From positions 124,001 to 188,000 of the forward strand of contig CAMDFX010000003.1 in NCBI GenBank assembly GCA_945897805.1: a stretch of DNA of 64,000 nt, read 5' to 3'. The notes beneath the pieces were generated by a model. That model saw only the letters and a list, made by a program, of their open reading frames with translations, did no database searches and was not told the origin of the DNA. A program made the position numbers and the translations under genes. Shown here piece by piece: positions 18,585 through 25,457 of the stretch (position 1 is the stretch's first letter; each line of letters opens with the position of its first letter). This DNA comes from Chryseobacterium gleum (lineage in GTDB: Bacteria > Bacteroidota > Bacteroidia > Flavobacteriales_D > Crocinitomicaceae).

Positions 18585-20369
18585 ATGAATAAATTAAAAA
18601 AAATAAATCAATATTTACTGGAAAATTATCCAATCACTTGGCACTCCAAATTTTTACAATTGCTGGTCGCAGGTATTTTTGGTTGGATCATTTCATTCAT
18701 CAGCGGTTATTTGCTTTTTGGTTTGAATGAACTGAAATACAGACAAACCAAGGATTTTTATGCCGACAGCAGCTTCGTGAGTTTTCATGTGATTTATTGC
18801 TTGATTATTATCTGTATTTGGGCAATCTTTTTCTACAAAAACAACGCAATTAAAAGCTCTTATCCTCTAGGAAAATTGTATTTTGTGAAACTATTTACGC
18901 AGTTGTTTATCGCATTTTCATTACTCGTTTCTGCCTATTATCCTTTCACTTATGGAACAATGTCGAGGGTGAAAAATGAGCTCAAAATAAACGAAACAGA
19001 AGCAGAAATCGCCAAGTTGAATTTAGGCGCTGCCTTTGTTTTGAACAGTAATTCCATGTATCATATCGTTAACAATAAGCAAGTTGTCAAAAATAAGTTA
19101 AGCTCAATTTATTACAACGAATCTTCAAAAATTTGGGAAGGTGAAAATAGCTACTATTATTACCCCACTAGATTAAATGATACTTATGGTGGAAAGGATT
19201 TGTTTTATGGCGATTTTGGAGATTTACACGATTCGCTTTCAACACAAATCGATAATTATAAATATTTGTTTTTCAAAACAGTAGGTAAATTTGAAAGTGC
19301 TGATAGTTGTGAAAGCAATGTATTTGTGACTGATTTTATACAACTACCCAATAGCGAAAAATTGCATGTGTTTGACTTTCAGAATTTGAATCCAAACGGT
19401 TTAGAATTTCAATCGTTTTTCACTCAAAAATACACCAATGAATTGATCACAAATCAAGTGCACCGTTGGTCAGAAAAGCATCAATTTGATTCAATTCAAT
19501 TGGCAATCAATGATTTCATCGATGTTTGCATGAAATATAAAATTGATTTGAGATTGGATCCTAGAATGATTCTTAAATACTTGAGATTAAAAGATTTTCA
19601 TCACATTGAAAGCATCACAAGTCAATATGAAAACCATAATAATACTCAAATTGAGGTCAGCGATTTTTCTTCCTATCCTGAGGATTACAACGTTCTGATG
19701 AAATATTCAAACAGTGATTTAGCCGTTTCAGAGGAAGATAGAAGTGTTTTTCTAACAGCCATCGAGCGACAAGATATCTACTTTTATGAGAAAGATCAAA
19801 TTGAAAATTTGCTAGCTAACTATGAAATGTCGCACAGCAACCGATTTGATATCGGATATATTACAGTGCTTTTTATAGGTTTTTTCTTGGCGTTTTTATT
19901 CGTCTTGTTTGAGTTTGCGAACATTGTTAGTTTCTTGATAACGATTCCAATTGGTGGTGTTTTGATGATTTTGGTTGCGCTTGGTTTGATTTTTATCAAT
20001 TTAAGTGGAAATTATAATTTTGAAAATTATGACTACCACTCAAGGCAAAAGAATTCTATTGTTTTTGTTTTTTGCATTGTTTTAATCATTGTTGGAACAA
20101 CGATTTACGGCGTTTTATCGAAAAGATTTAATAAAAAAGTGCTCAATGTATTTGTGAATATGACTTACATTATTTCACCATTTTTTATCAATCTCATTTT
20201 TGGAATGAATTTCATTCTTTCAGGACACTATGTGCATACAAAATGCGGTGAAGAGTACTTATTTGGCTATCCATTTATCACAAATCCATATTGGGTTTTA
20301 CTATTCGCGGTAATTGGTTTGTTCTCGTTTTTTCCTTTGATAAAAAAATACAAAGCGCTCGAAGATTGA
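18585..20369 (+). CDS. Multi-pass membrane protein, probable partner of the ABC ATPase
   Basis: A 594-residue protein I do not recognise by family. Three hydrophobic segments lie in the first 130 residues (about 26-48, 68-84, 106-124). A soluble stretch of some 290 residues follows, Tyr/Asp-rich, probably outside the membrane. At least five more membrane segments are seen after residue 420 (for example IGYITVLFIGFFLAFLF and VFVFCIVLIIVGTTIYG). This resembles the layout of ABC-2 type permeases with a large outer loop, but no signature confirms it. The 15-base gap to the ATPase gene supports a shared transcript and function. Confidence 0.75.
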   Translation: MNKLKKINQYLLENYPITWHSKFLQLLVAGIFGWIISFISGYLLFGLNELKYRQTKDFYADSSFVSFHVIYCLIIICIWAIFFYKNNAIKSSYPLGKLYFVKLFTQLFIAFSLLVSAYYPFTYGTMSRVKNELKINETEAEIAKLNLGAAFVLNSNSMYHIVNNKQVVKNKLSSIYYNESSKIWEGENSYYYYPTRLNDTYGGKDLFYGDFGDLHDSLSTQIDNYKYLFFKTVGKFESADSCESNVFVTDFIQLPNSEKLHVFDFQNLNPNGLEFQSFFTQKYTNELITNQVHRWSEKHQFDSIQLAINDFIDVCMKYKIDLRLDPRMILKYLRLKDFHHIESITSQYENHNNTQIEVSDFSSYPEDYNVLMKYSNSDLAVSEEDRSVFLTAIERQDIYFYEKDQIENLLANYEMSHSNRFDIGYITVLFIGFFLAFLFVLFEFANIVSFLITIPIGGVLMILVALGLIFINLSGNYNFENYDYHSRQKNSIVFVFCIVLIIVGTTIYGVLSKRFNKKVLNVFVNMTYIISPFFINLIFGMNFILSGHYVHTKCGEEYLFGYPFITNPYWVLLFAVIGLFSFFPLIKKYKALED

Positions 20370-20372
20370 TTT

Positions 20373-20822
20373 TTACAACTTCAATTTTCTAAATATCATT
20401 TTAAATTCGTCTTCCATTTTGAGCACGAGGTATTGTTTTTCAATCGAATAAATGGCTAGTTCCTCCAGAATGCCATCAACATCAATAAGCAATGACAAGC
20501 AATCTTCGCTGCTAGTCCAATAGCCATAACTAACTTGAATAGAATCGTTCACATCATTTGTTCCTGTAAATGTGCCGTCGGGAGAAAAAGTCATGGTGAT
20601 TTTTCCTTGGATTGCAGAATTGTCAGTCGTTGAAAGTTTCCATGATTGACCTTCTGTTTCTAGATTTTCTCCAGAAAGATCATCGACCATATTTTCAATA
20701 GACCATTTTCCGAGTAGCTCGTTTTTAAAACCACAGTCAGTGCCCGTTTTTTGCAGGTTTTTTTGAGCTTCAACGAATTTGAAATTCAGTAAAATGAGAA
20801 ATAAGAGAAAAAGTGATTTCAT
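20373..20822 (-). CDS. Lipocalin-like secreted protein
   Basis: A 149-residue protein with a signal peptide (MKSLFLLFLILLNFKFVEAQ). The mature part reads as a small lipocalin-like barrel: ELLGKWSIENM at the start, then ITMTFSPDGTFTG and ending YLVLKMEDEFKMIFRKL. The G-x-W motif after the first turn fits lipocalin-like domains. I chose the ATG at 20822. A TTG seven codons upstream is open too but lies against the terminator of the upstream gene and would spoil the signal peptide. Ligand and role unknown. It ends three bases from the converging membrane-protein gene. Confidence 0.8.
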   Translation of the reverse strand: MKSLFLLFLILLNFKFVEAQKNLQKTGTDCGFKNELLGKWSIENMVDDLSGENLETEGQSWKLSTTDNSAIQGKITMTFSPDGTFTGTNDVNDSIQVSYGYWTSSEDCLSLLIDVDGILEELAIYSIEKQYLVLKMEDEFKMIFRKLKL

Positions 20823-20841
20823 ATAAAGCTGATTTTTGAGC

Positions 20842-20867
20842 AAAAAAAAGACGCCCGAAAGCGTCTT
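20842..20867 (-). terminator. Terminator of the thioredoxin-like gene
   Basis: Stem AAGACGC (20849-20855) with GCGTCTT (20861-20867) and a 5-base loop. The minus strand continues into T residues (A-run 20842-20849). Confidence 0.8.
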
Positions 20868-20884
20868 AAAAATAGTATTTAAAC

Positions 20885-21325
20885 TTACAAAGATTTTCCA
20901 ATAGCCATTAATTGTTCGGCAGTTTGATAGCCAACCGCATATTTTACAACTTTTCCTTCAGCATTGATGAAAAGTAATGAAGGATAAGCTCTAACAGAAT
21001 ATTTTTGAGCAATCATTGGTCCGTCGGCACTTTTTTCCATTTCAACTTTCAAATTAATGAATTTCGAATTGAATAAACTAGCAACTTCAGGATCCATGAA
21101 TGAAGTAGCAGCCATTTTTTTACAAGGTCCGCACCATTCAGTGTAGGCATCGATAAAAATTAATTTTCCAGATTTTTTAGCTGCTTTGATTGCTTCATCA
21201 TAGCTGCTTTTTTGAAATTCGATGCCGTCTTTCAAAATTACACTCGAGGTTTCAAGCTTCGATTTCGATACAAAGGCTGTTGAAACCATTCCAGCAACCA
21301 ATAAAAATCCAAATAACTTTTTCAT
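20885..21325 (-). CDS. Secreted thioredoxin-family protein
   Basis: A 146-residue periplasmic protein. A signal peptide (about residues 1-19) is followed by a thioredoxin fold with the active site WCGPC (Cys65, Cys68) and the cis-Pro loop RAYPSLLF. The sequence around it (AIKAAKKSGKLIFIDAYTEWC) matches the DUF255/thioredoxin-7-like group common in Bacteroidota. It would act as a thiol reductase or isomerase on exported proteins. The partner membrane reductase is not in the window. Confidence 0.9.
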   Translation of the reverse strand: MKKLFGFLLVAGMVSTAFVSKSKLETSSVILKDGIEFQKSSYDEAIKAAKKSGKLIFIDAYTEWCGPCKKMAATSFMDPEVASLFNSKFINLKVEMEKSADGPMIAQKYSVRAYPSLLFINAEGKVVKYAVGYQTAEQLMAIGKSL

Positions 21326-21467
21326 AATTTGTTTATTTTAATCAAGTAACGTGCTACTTTTGTTTTAGCACTTTAAAATTAATATTTATTTCTATACAAT
21401 CAAGTCTTAATTTAAAAGTTACAAAACTTATTGTTATTTTATCCATTTCAAATACCGTTCCAAAAAA

Positions 21468-22481
21468 TTGAGCTCTTTTAAAATCATCTATTTAACTGAA
21501 AATTCTGACCTTATTTTAAAGGTTGAAAGTTTTATTTCAGCTTGGTTTGACTCGGTTGATTTTATTGAAACAAATACGTCTGGTTCCACTGCTGCACCTA
21601 AATTAATTCGCCTAGAAAAGCAAAAAATGGAGGCTTCCGCGCGAATGACGGGAACTTATTTTGATTTTAAACCTGGTGATAAAACAATTCTCTGTCTTTC
21701 GCCAGAAACAATCGGTGGCAAAATGATGCTTTTGCGTTCTTTTTTGTTTGAAATGGAAATTTATGTGGTAGATATTAATAGAAATCCATTGGAAAAAGTA
21801 GATTTTCAATTGAAATTTGCTGCCATGGTGCCGCTACAAATTCAAAATATCATTGAAAATTATCCGGAGAAGTTGAATTTAGTTCAACATTTATTGATTG
21901 GCGGAGCAACTGTTTCAAAGCAATTAGAAGAAAGTTTGAAACACTTTGAAACCTGCGCTTATGAAAGTTTTGGAATGACTGAAACAATGTCGCATGTTGC
22001 AATTAGAAAATTGAATCAGCCAACTTTACTGCCTTTTGAGGCTTTGCCAGGAATTTCATTTGAAACGATAGAAAATCAGTTAATTGTCAAAGCGCCACAG
22101 TTGGGAATTAAAAATTTAAACACCAACGACATTGTTGAATTGGTAGATGAAAAGCATTTTTTCTGGCAGGGCAGGGCAGACTTTGTGATTAATTCAGGTG
22201 GAATTAAGTTTTTTCCTGAGAAAATCGAAAAAAAAATCAGTCATTTGTTTCAATCAAGATTTTTCATTGCGTCAGAAAAAGACATTTTATTGGGAGAAAA
22301 AATCATTTTGGTCTTGGAGGAAATTGAAAGAGACGACAGAGTGAAGGAAATGTTTGAACTATTGAGAAATGAATTAGATAAATTCGAAATACCAAAGAAA
22401 ATTTATTTTATCGGTTCATTCGAAGAGACTGTAAGCGGCAAAATCAATCGGAAATCAACCTTAAAAAAGATATTCGGTTGA
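21468..22481 (+). CDS. menE: AMP-binding acyl-CoA ligase, probable O-succinylbenzoate-CoA ligase
   Basis: A 337-residue short member of the ANL superfamily. The ATP-binding P-loop reads NTSGSTAAPK (about 37-46), the A5 block is YESFGMTETMSHV, and the C-terminal hinge and catalytic Lys lie in the final SGKINRKSTL. The small size and FGMTETMSHVA fit Bacteroidota MenE, which makes o-succinylbenzoyl-CoA for menaquinone. No other men genes are adjacent, so the assignment rests on sequence type. The start is TTG at 21468: the first in-frame ATG lies after the P-loop and the frame closes upstream with no ATG. Confidence 0.8.
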   Translation: MSSFKIIYLTENSDLILKVESFISAWFDSVDFIETNTSGSTAAPKLIRLEKQKMEASARMTGTYFDFKPGDKTILCLSPETIGGKMMLLRSFLFEMEIYVVDINRNPLEKVDFQLKFAAMVPLQIQNIIENYPEKLNLVQHLLIGGATVSKQLEESLKHFETCAYESFGMTETMSHVAIRKLNQPTLLPFEALPGISFETIENQLIVKAPQLGIKNLNTNDIVELVDEKHFFWQGRADFVINSGGIKFFPEKIEKKISHLFQSRFFIASEKDILLGEKIILVLEEIERDDRVKEMFELLRNELDKFEIPKKIYFIGSFEETVSGKINRKSTLKKIFG

Positions 22482-23317
22482 ATTACAAAGCAAAATATTA
22501 TCAAGTCTTTGGTCTGACAGAATCTGCGTCTAAAGCAGAAGTTAAGCGCGCTTATCGAAAATTGGCGATGAAATATCATCCTGATAGAAATGATGATCCA
22601 AAAGCACACAAATTGTTTTTGGATTTGACAGAAGCGTATCAAATTATCATTGATGATAAACCAAGACCTTCCGAAACTATTGTCAGTCCGAAAAGAACGG
22701 ATAAAACCAATGAAGAGAGAATCAAAGAAGCGCAAGAAAGATTAAGGAAACAGACAGAAAGAAACAAAATTAACCAAGAAATTTTCATTCAAAAATTAAC
22801 TTCTGGATTGAAATTCAAGGTGTTTAAAATTTTGGCTATTGTTTCTACCTTTTTGGCTGTAATTTTAATTATTGAAAAAATACTTCCGTCGCGCTTGCAG
22901 GAAAGTAGAGTGATATCTTATTCAAAGATCTACAATGGATTAGTTCATGATGAAATTCGATTGTTCAAGACAGAAAATGAACAAAGTTTTTTTCTAGAAG
23001 ATCCAAATCCAAATAGGCTGTTTGACAATCCCGAAATTGTTGTTGAAAGTTCAATTTGGATGCGAAACCCAATTAGAGTATGGTTTAGAGGAATCTATTC
23101 GTATAAAAGTTACGGAGTAGATTTTTCAATAATAAATCTTTTTCCCATTGTTCCACTGTTATTATTGATTCCAATTTTCACCTGGAAATTCGCCAAAAGA
23201 AAGTATGGATTTATCGTTTTGCTAAATTTTTCTGTTTACGCAATTTCAGCTTGTGTAATTTACATTTTAATTTCAGAAAACAGGTGGCTTCACCTTTTGA
23301 CTTTTGGATTTGTTTGA
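22478..23317 (+). CDS. DnaJ-domain membrane protein
   Basis: A 279-residue protein. The J domain occupies residues 3-60 with an intact HPD (34-36), so it should stimulate a DnaK-type ATPase. A charged linker follows, then one membrane segment (about 113-130) and two more near the C-terminus (about 212-230 and 240-265). Its start is TTG within TTGA, overlapping the menE stop by four bases, which suggests translational coupling. The next Met is inside the J domain, so TTG is needed. It is not a full DnaJ: there is no Gly/Phe region, zinc domain or C-terminal substrate domain. The role is unknown beyond Hsp70 recruitment at the membrane. Confidence 0.85.
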   Translation: MNYKAKYYQVFGLTESASKAEVKRAYRKLAMKYHPDRNDDPKAHKLFLDLTEAYQIIIDDKPRPSETIVSPKRTDKTNEERIKEAQERLRKQTERNKINQEIFIQKLTSGLKFKVFKILAIVSTFLAVILIIEKILPSRLQESRVISYSKIYNGLVHDEIRLFKTENEQSFFLEDPNPNRLFDNPEIVVESSIWMRNPIRVWFRGIYSYKSYGVDFSIINLFPIVPLLLLIPIFTWKFAKRKYGFIVLLNFSVYAISACVIYILISENRWLHLLTFGFV

Positions 23318-23680
23318 CACTAAATAATTCTTGATATTTTAAATAATTGTTTGTTTTTTGATAAATCGAATTGTGCAAGATAATTTTGTTTTAGCGGTAC
23401 AAAAATCGAACATTTTATATTTATGGCCTTGGAAGAAAGGTTTTTAAAGGTGCACTGAAAAAGTAGACTTTTGGAGGAAGCTAAGTAGCTTTAGCGGATT
23501 AGATCACCGACAAAATCACGTTTTCAGAAGCCTTTAAAATAAAGCGCAGGTTACAATAATTGAATTCGTGCGAAAATTGGCGCTTTAACTTGATGACTCA
23601 GCCTTGATTTTTGGGTTCGTTTTGATTAAGCAAAAGGAACAAAAGATTTAAATTGTAGGATAAATTGTATAATTAAGAAC
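23318..23680. other. Intergenic region holding a structured element
   Basis: 363 bases between the DnaJ-domain gene and smpB. No ORF of meaningful size is seen on either strand. The right two-thirds carry the multi-hairpin element described separately. It does not show tmRNA ends or a tRNA-like domain. Confidence 0.6.
23442..23644. repeat. Multi-hairpin intergenic element (possible structured RNA or dispersed repeat)
   Basis: Three consecutive inverted repeats. Hairpin A: TTTTAAAGG (23442-23450) and CTGAAAA (23455-23461) pair with CCTTTAAAA (23531-23539) and TTTTCAG (23521-23527), 16 bp with a small internal loop. It encloses AAGCT/AGCTT at 23478-23491. Hairpin B: TAAAGCGC (23540-23547) pairs with GCGCTTTA (23580-23587). 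Hairpin C: GTTC and TTTTG (23615-23624) pair with CAAAA and GAAC (23631-23640). A and B abut. No T-run follows, so these are not simple terminators. The strand is not known. Confidence 0.6.
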
Positions 23681-24133
23681 TTACCTTTTCAACGCTCTAT
23701 CCATATCTCGTCTGTCGTCTTTTTCCTTCAAATCTTGGCGTTTATCATGCAGTTTCTTTCCTTGGGCACATGCAAATTCTAATTTCGCCCAACCTTTTTC
23801 TGATAAAAATAAACGCAAGGGAATCAAGGTATTTCCTTTCACGGTCATGAACTTTTCTAGTTGCTTGATTTCCTTTTTGTTTAATAACAATTTCCTATCT
23901 GTGCGCGGCTTGTGATTGTAAAATGATCCATTTTCATACTCGGTGATATGCATGTTTCTAATCCAAATTTCGCTTCGGTCACAAATGCAATACGCCTCCA
24001 ATATGGAAGCCTTACTTTTACGAATACTTTTGATTTCTGTCCCAGTCAACTGCATGCCAGCAGTAAATACATCTAGCAGATGATATTCAAATTTGGCTTT
24101 CTTATTGCGTATGTTAACTTGTTTCTGTGACAT
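23681..24133 (-). CDS. smpB: SsrA-binding protein SmpB
   Basis: A 150-residue RNA-binding protein needed for trans-translation: it carries tmRNA to stalled ribosomes. Family blocks are IRNKKAKFEYHLLD at the start, GTEIKSIRKSKASI, and the basic C-terminal tail starting GKKLHDKRQDLKEKDDRRDMDRALKR, which becomes helical in the empty mRNA channel. Length is normal. The tmRNA gene itself is not in the window. Confidence 0.97.
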   Translation of the reverse strand: MSQKQVNIRNKKAKFEYHLLDVFTAGMQLTGTEIKSIRKSKASILEAYCICDRSEIWIRNMHITEYENGSFYNHKPRTDRKLLLNKKEIKQLEKFMTVKGNTLIPLRLFLSEKGWAKLEFACAQGKKLHDKRQDLKEKDDRRDMDRALKR

Positions 24134-24337
24134 GCTACAAAATTACAATTTTTAGTCGATATTAAATTTTGTTGTTTTAAAATCTCTCCTCCACAAAGTA
24201 TCCAATCGCAATTTTTCAAAGGTTTAATTTTAAAATTTAACAAATGGTTTGCTAAATTTAAGTGATTGATTTTGAAATTTTTGATTCAATCTTAGCGATA
24301 AATATTTCATATAAATAGGTTTTGTTTAAATCATTAA

Positions 24338-24345
24338 TATATTTG
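24338..24345 (+). promoter_or_regulatory. -7 box upstream of the PCMD/T9SS gene
   Basis: TATATTTG followed by C, a full match to the Bacteroidota -7 consensus, 27 bases before the ATG. No ideal -33 TTG. Confidence 0.45.
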
Positions 24346-24372
24346 CAATTCATAAACGATAAAAAGGTATAG

Positions 24373-25386
24373 ATGAAAACAAAATTAGTTACTTTAATTT
24401 TTACTGGTTTTTCTTTGGCTTTGACAGCTCAAACTCAAATTGTAAATGGAGGTTTTGAGACATGGGGAAACTCAAGTCCAGGAAACGCTGACGAACCAAC
24501 TTCTTGGTATTCTAACAAAACGGGTTCTACTGTTGCTTCAATAGGACCTCAAACTTGCTATCAAGAAACATCTAATCCGCATTCAGGAACATATTGCGCT
24601 CGTTTAGAGACAAAATATTATATACTTGCTGTTGTGAATGGTAATTTAACAACGGGTGTTGTCAATGCACCAAGTCAAGATAAAGCAGAAGGTTATATTG
24701 GAACTATTAATTACAGCACTGCCACTGACACACGAAGAATGTCATTTATTGGTCGTCCTGATAGTTTGGTTGGTTGGTACAGATATACGCAAGCTACTAA
24801 CGGAACTGGTGCAACTGCTGAAAAAGCCAAAGTTGTAGCATTTTTACATTCAGGTGATTTCAACGATCCTGAATTGCCAGTAAATGGAAATCATCCTGAT
24901 TTGAGCGCAAACAAAATCGGAAAAGCACTTTTCAATTCAGTAGCTTCCGACAATACAAATTGGAAACGATTCTCTGTGCCGTTTGTTTATACAAACGGAA
25001 ATACGCCGGAATACATCATGATGAGTATTACGCCTTCTGACAATCAAATGACCACTGCACCAGGAATTCTAGGTACTGGAAGTAAACTTTGGATAGATGA
25101 TTTAGAGGTTATTTATAATCCTAACGCCAGTGTAGTTGAAAATGAACAAAATAACTTCAATGTTTACAATTACGAAAACAAGATTTTTATTGATTTATCA
25201 GCTAAAAACGATAAGTTGGCTAAATTGAAAATTGTAGACATTACTGGAAAAGTAGTAATGGAATCAAAATTAGCAAGTAATCAAAAAAATGAAATTACTT
25301 TGTCAGCTGAATTAGTTCAAGGAACATACTTTTATCAAGTTTCTGGATCAGAAATTCAAAAAACTGGTAAATTTGTTATCAGATAA
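24373..25386 (+). CDS. Secreted PCMD-like protein with T9SS sorting domain
   Basis: A 337-residue protein with a signal peptide (MKTKLVTLIFTGFSLALTAQ). The mature start IVNGGFETWGNS and later GSKLWIDDLEVIYN resemble the PCMD (putative carbohydrate metabolism) beta-sandwich of Bacteroidota. The last 75 residues form a type A T9SS sorting domain, NVYNYENKIFIDLS through KLKIVDITGKVV to GKFVIR. The protein should be exported by the Por/T9SS machinery and fixed to, or shed from, the surface. Substrate unknown. A TonB-dependent receptor gene follows, but a terminator lies between. Confidence 0.85.
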   Translation: MKTKLVTLIFTGFSLALTAQTQIVNGGFETWGNSSPGNADEPTSWYSNKTGSTVASIGPQTCYQETSNPHSGTYCARLETKYYILAVVNGNLTTGVVNAPSQDKAEGYIGTINYSTATDTRRMSFIGRPDSLVGWYRYTQATNGTGATAEKAKVVAFLHSGDFNDPELPVNGNHPDLSANKIGKALFNSVASDNTNWKRFSVPFVYTNGNTPEYIMMSITPSDNQMTTAPGILGTGSKLWIDDLEVIYNPNASVVENEQNNFNVYNYENKIFIDLSAKNDKLAKLKIVDITGKVVMESKLASNQKNEITLSAELVQGTYFYQVSGSEIQKTGKFVIR

Positions 25387-25404
25387 ATTATTGCAAAAAT
25401 TTAC

Positions 25405-25439
25405 AAAGCCCGGCATCTTGCAGGGCTTTTTTGTTTTTT
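25405..25439 (+). terminator. Terminator after the PCMD/T9SS gene
   Basis: Stem AAAGCCC (25405-25411) with GGGCTTT (25423-25429), followed by a T-rich tract. It covers a TTG that would otherwise extend the next gene upstream. Confidence 0.85.
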
Positions 25440-25457
25440 AGAAAGTATATATTGCCT

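Noticed and set aside
23318-23680. Possible tmRNA (ssrA) gene next to smpB
   Set aside because: No alanine-tRNA-like ends, no TCCACCA-type 3' end and no resume ORF with an ALA-type tag could be found.
25431-25457. TTG start nine codons upstream for the TonB receptor
   Set aside because: It lies in the T-tract of the previous terminator, and the ATG at 25458 gives the proper signal peptide.
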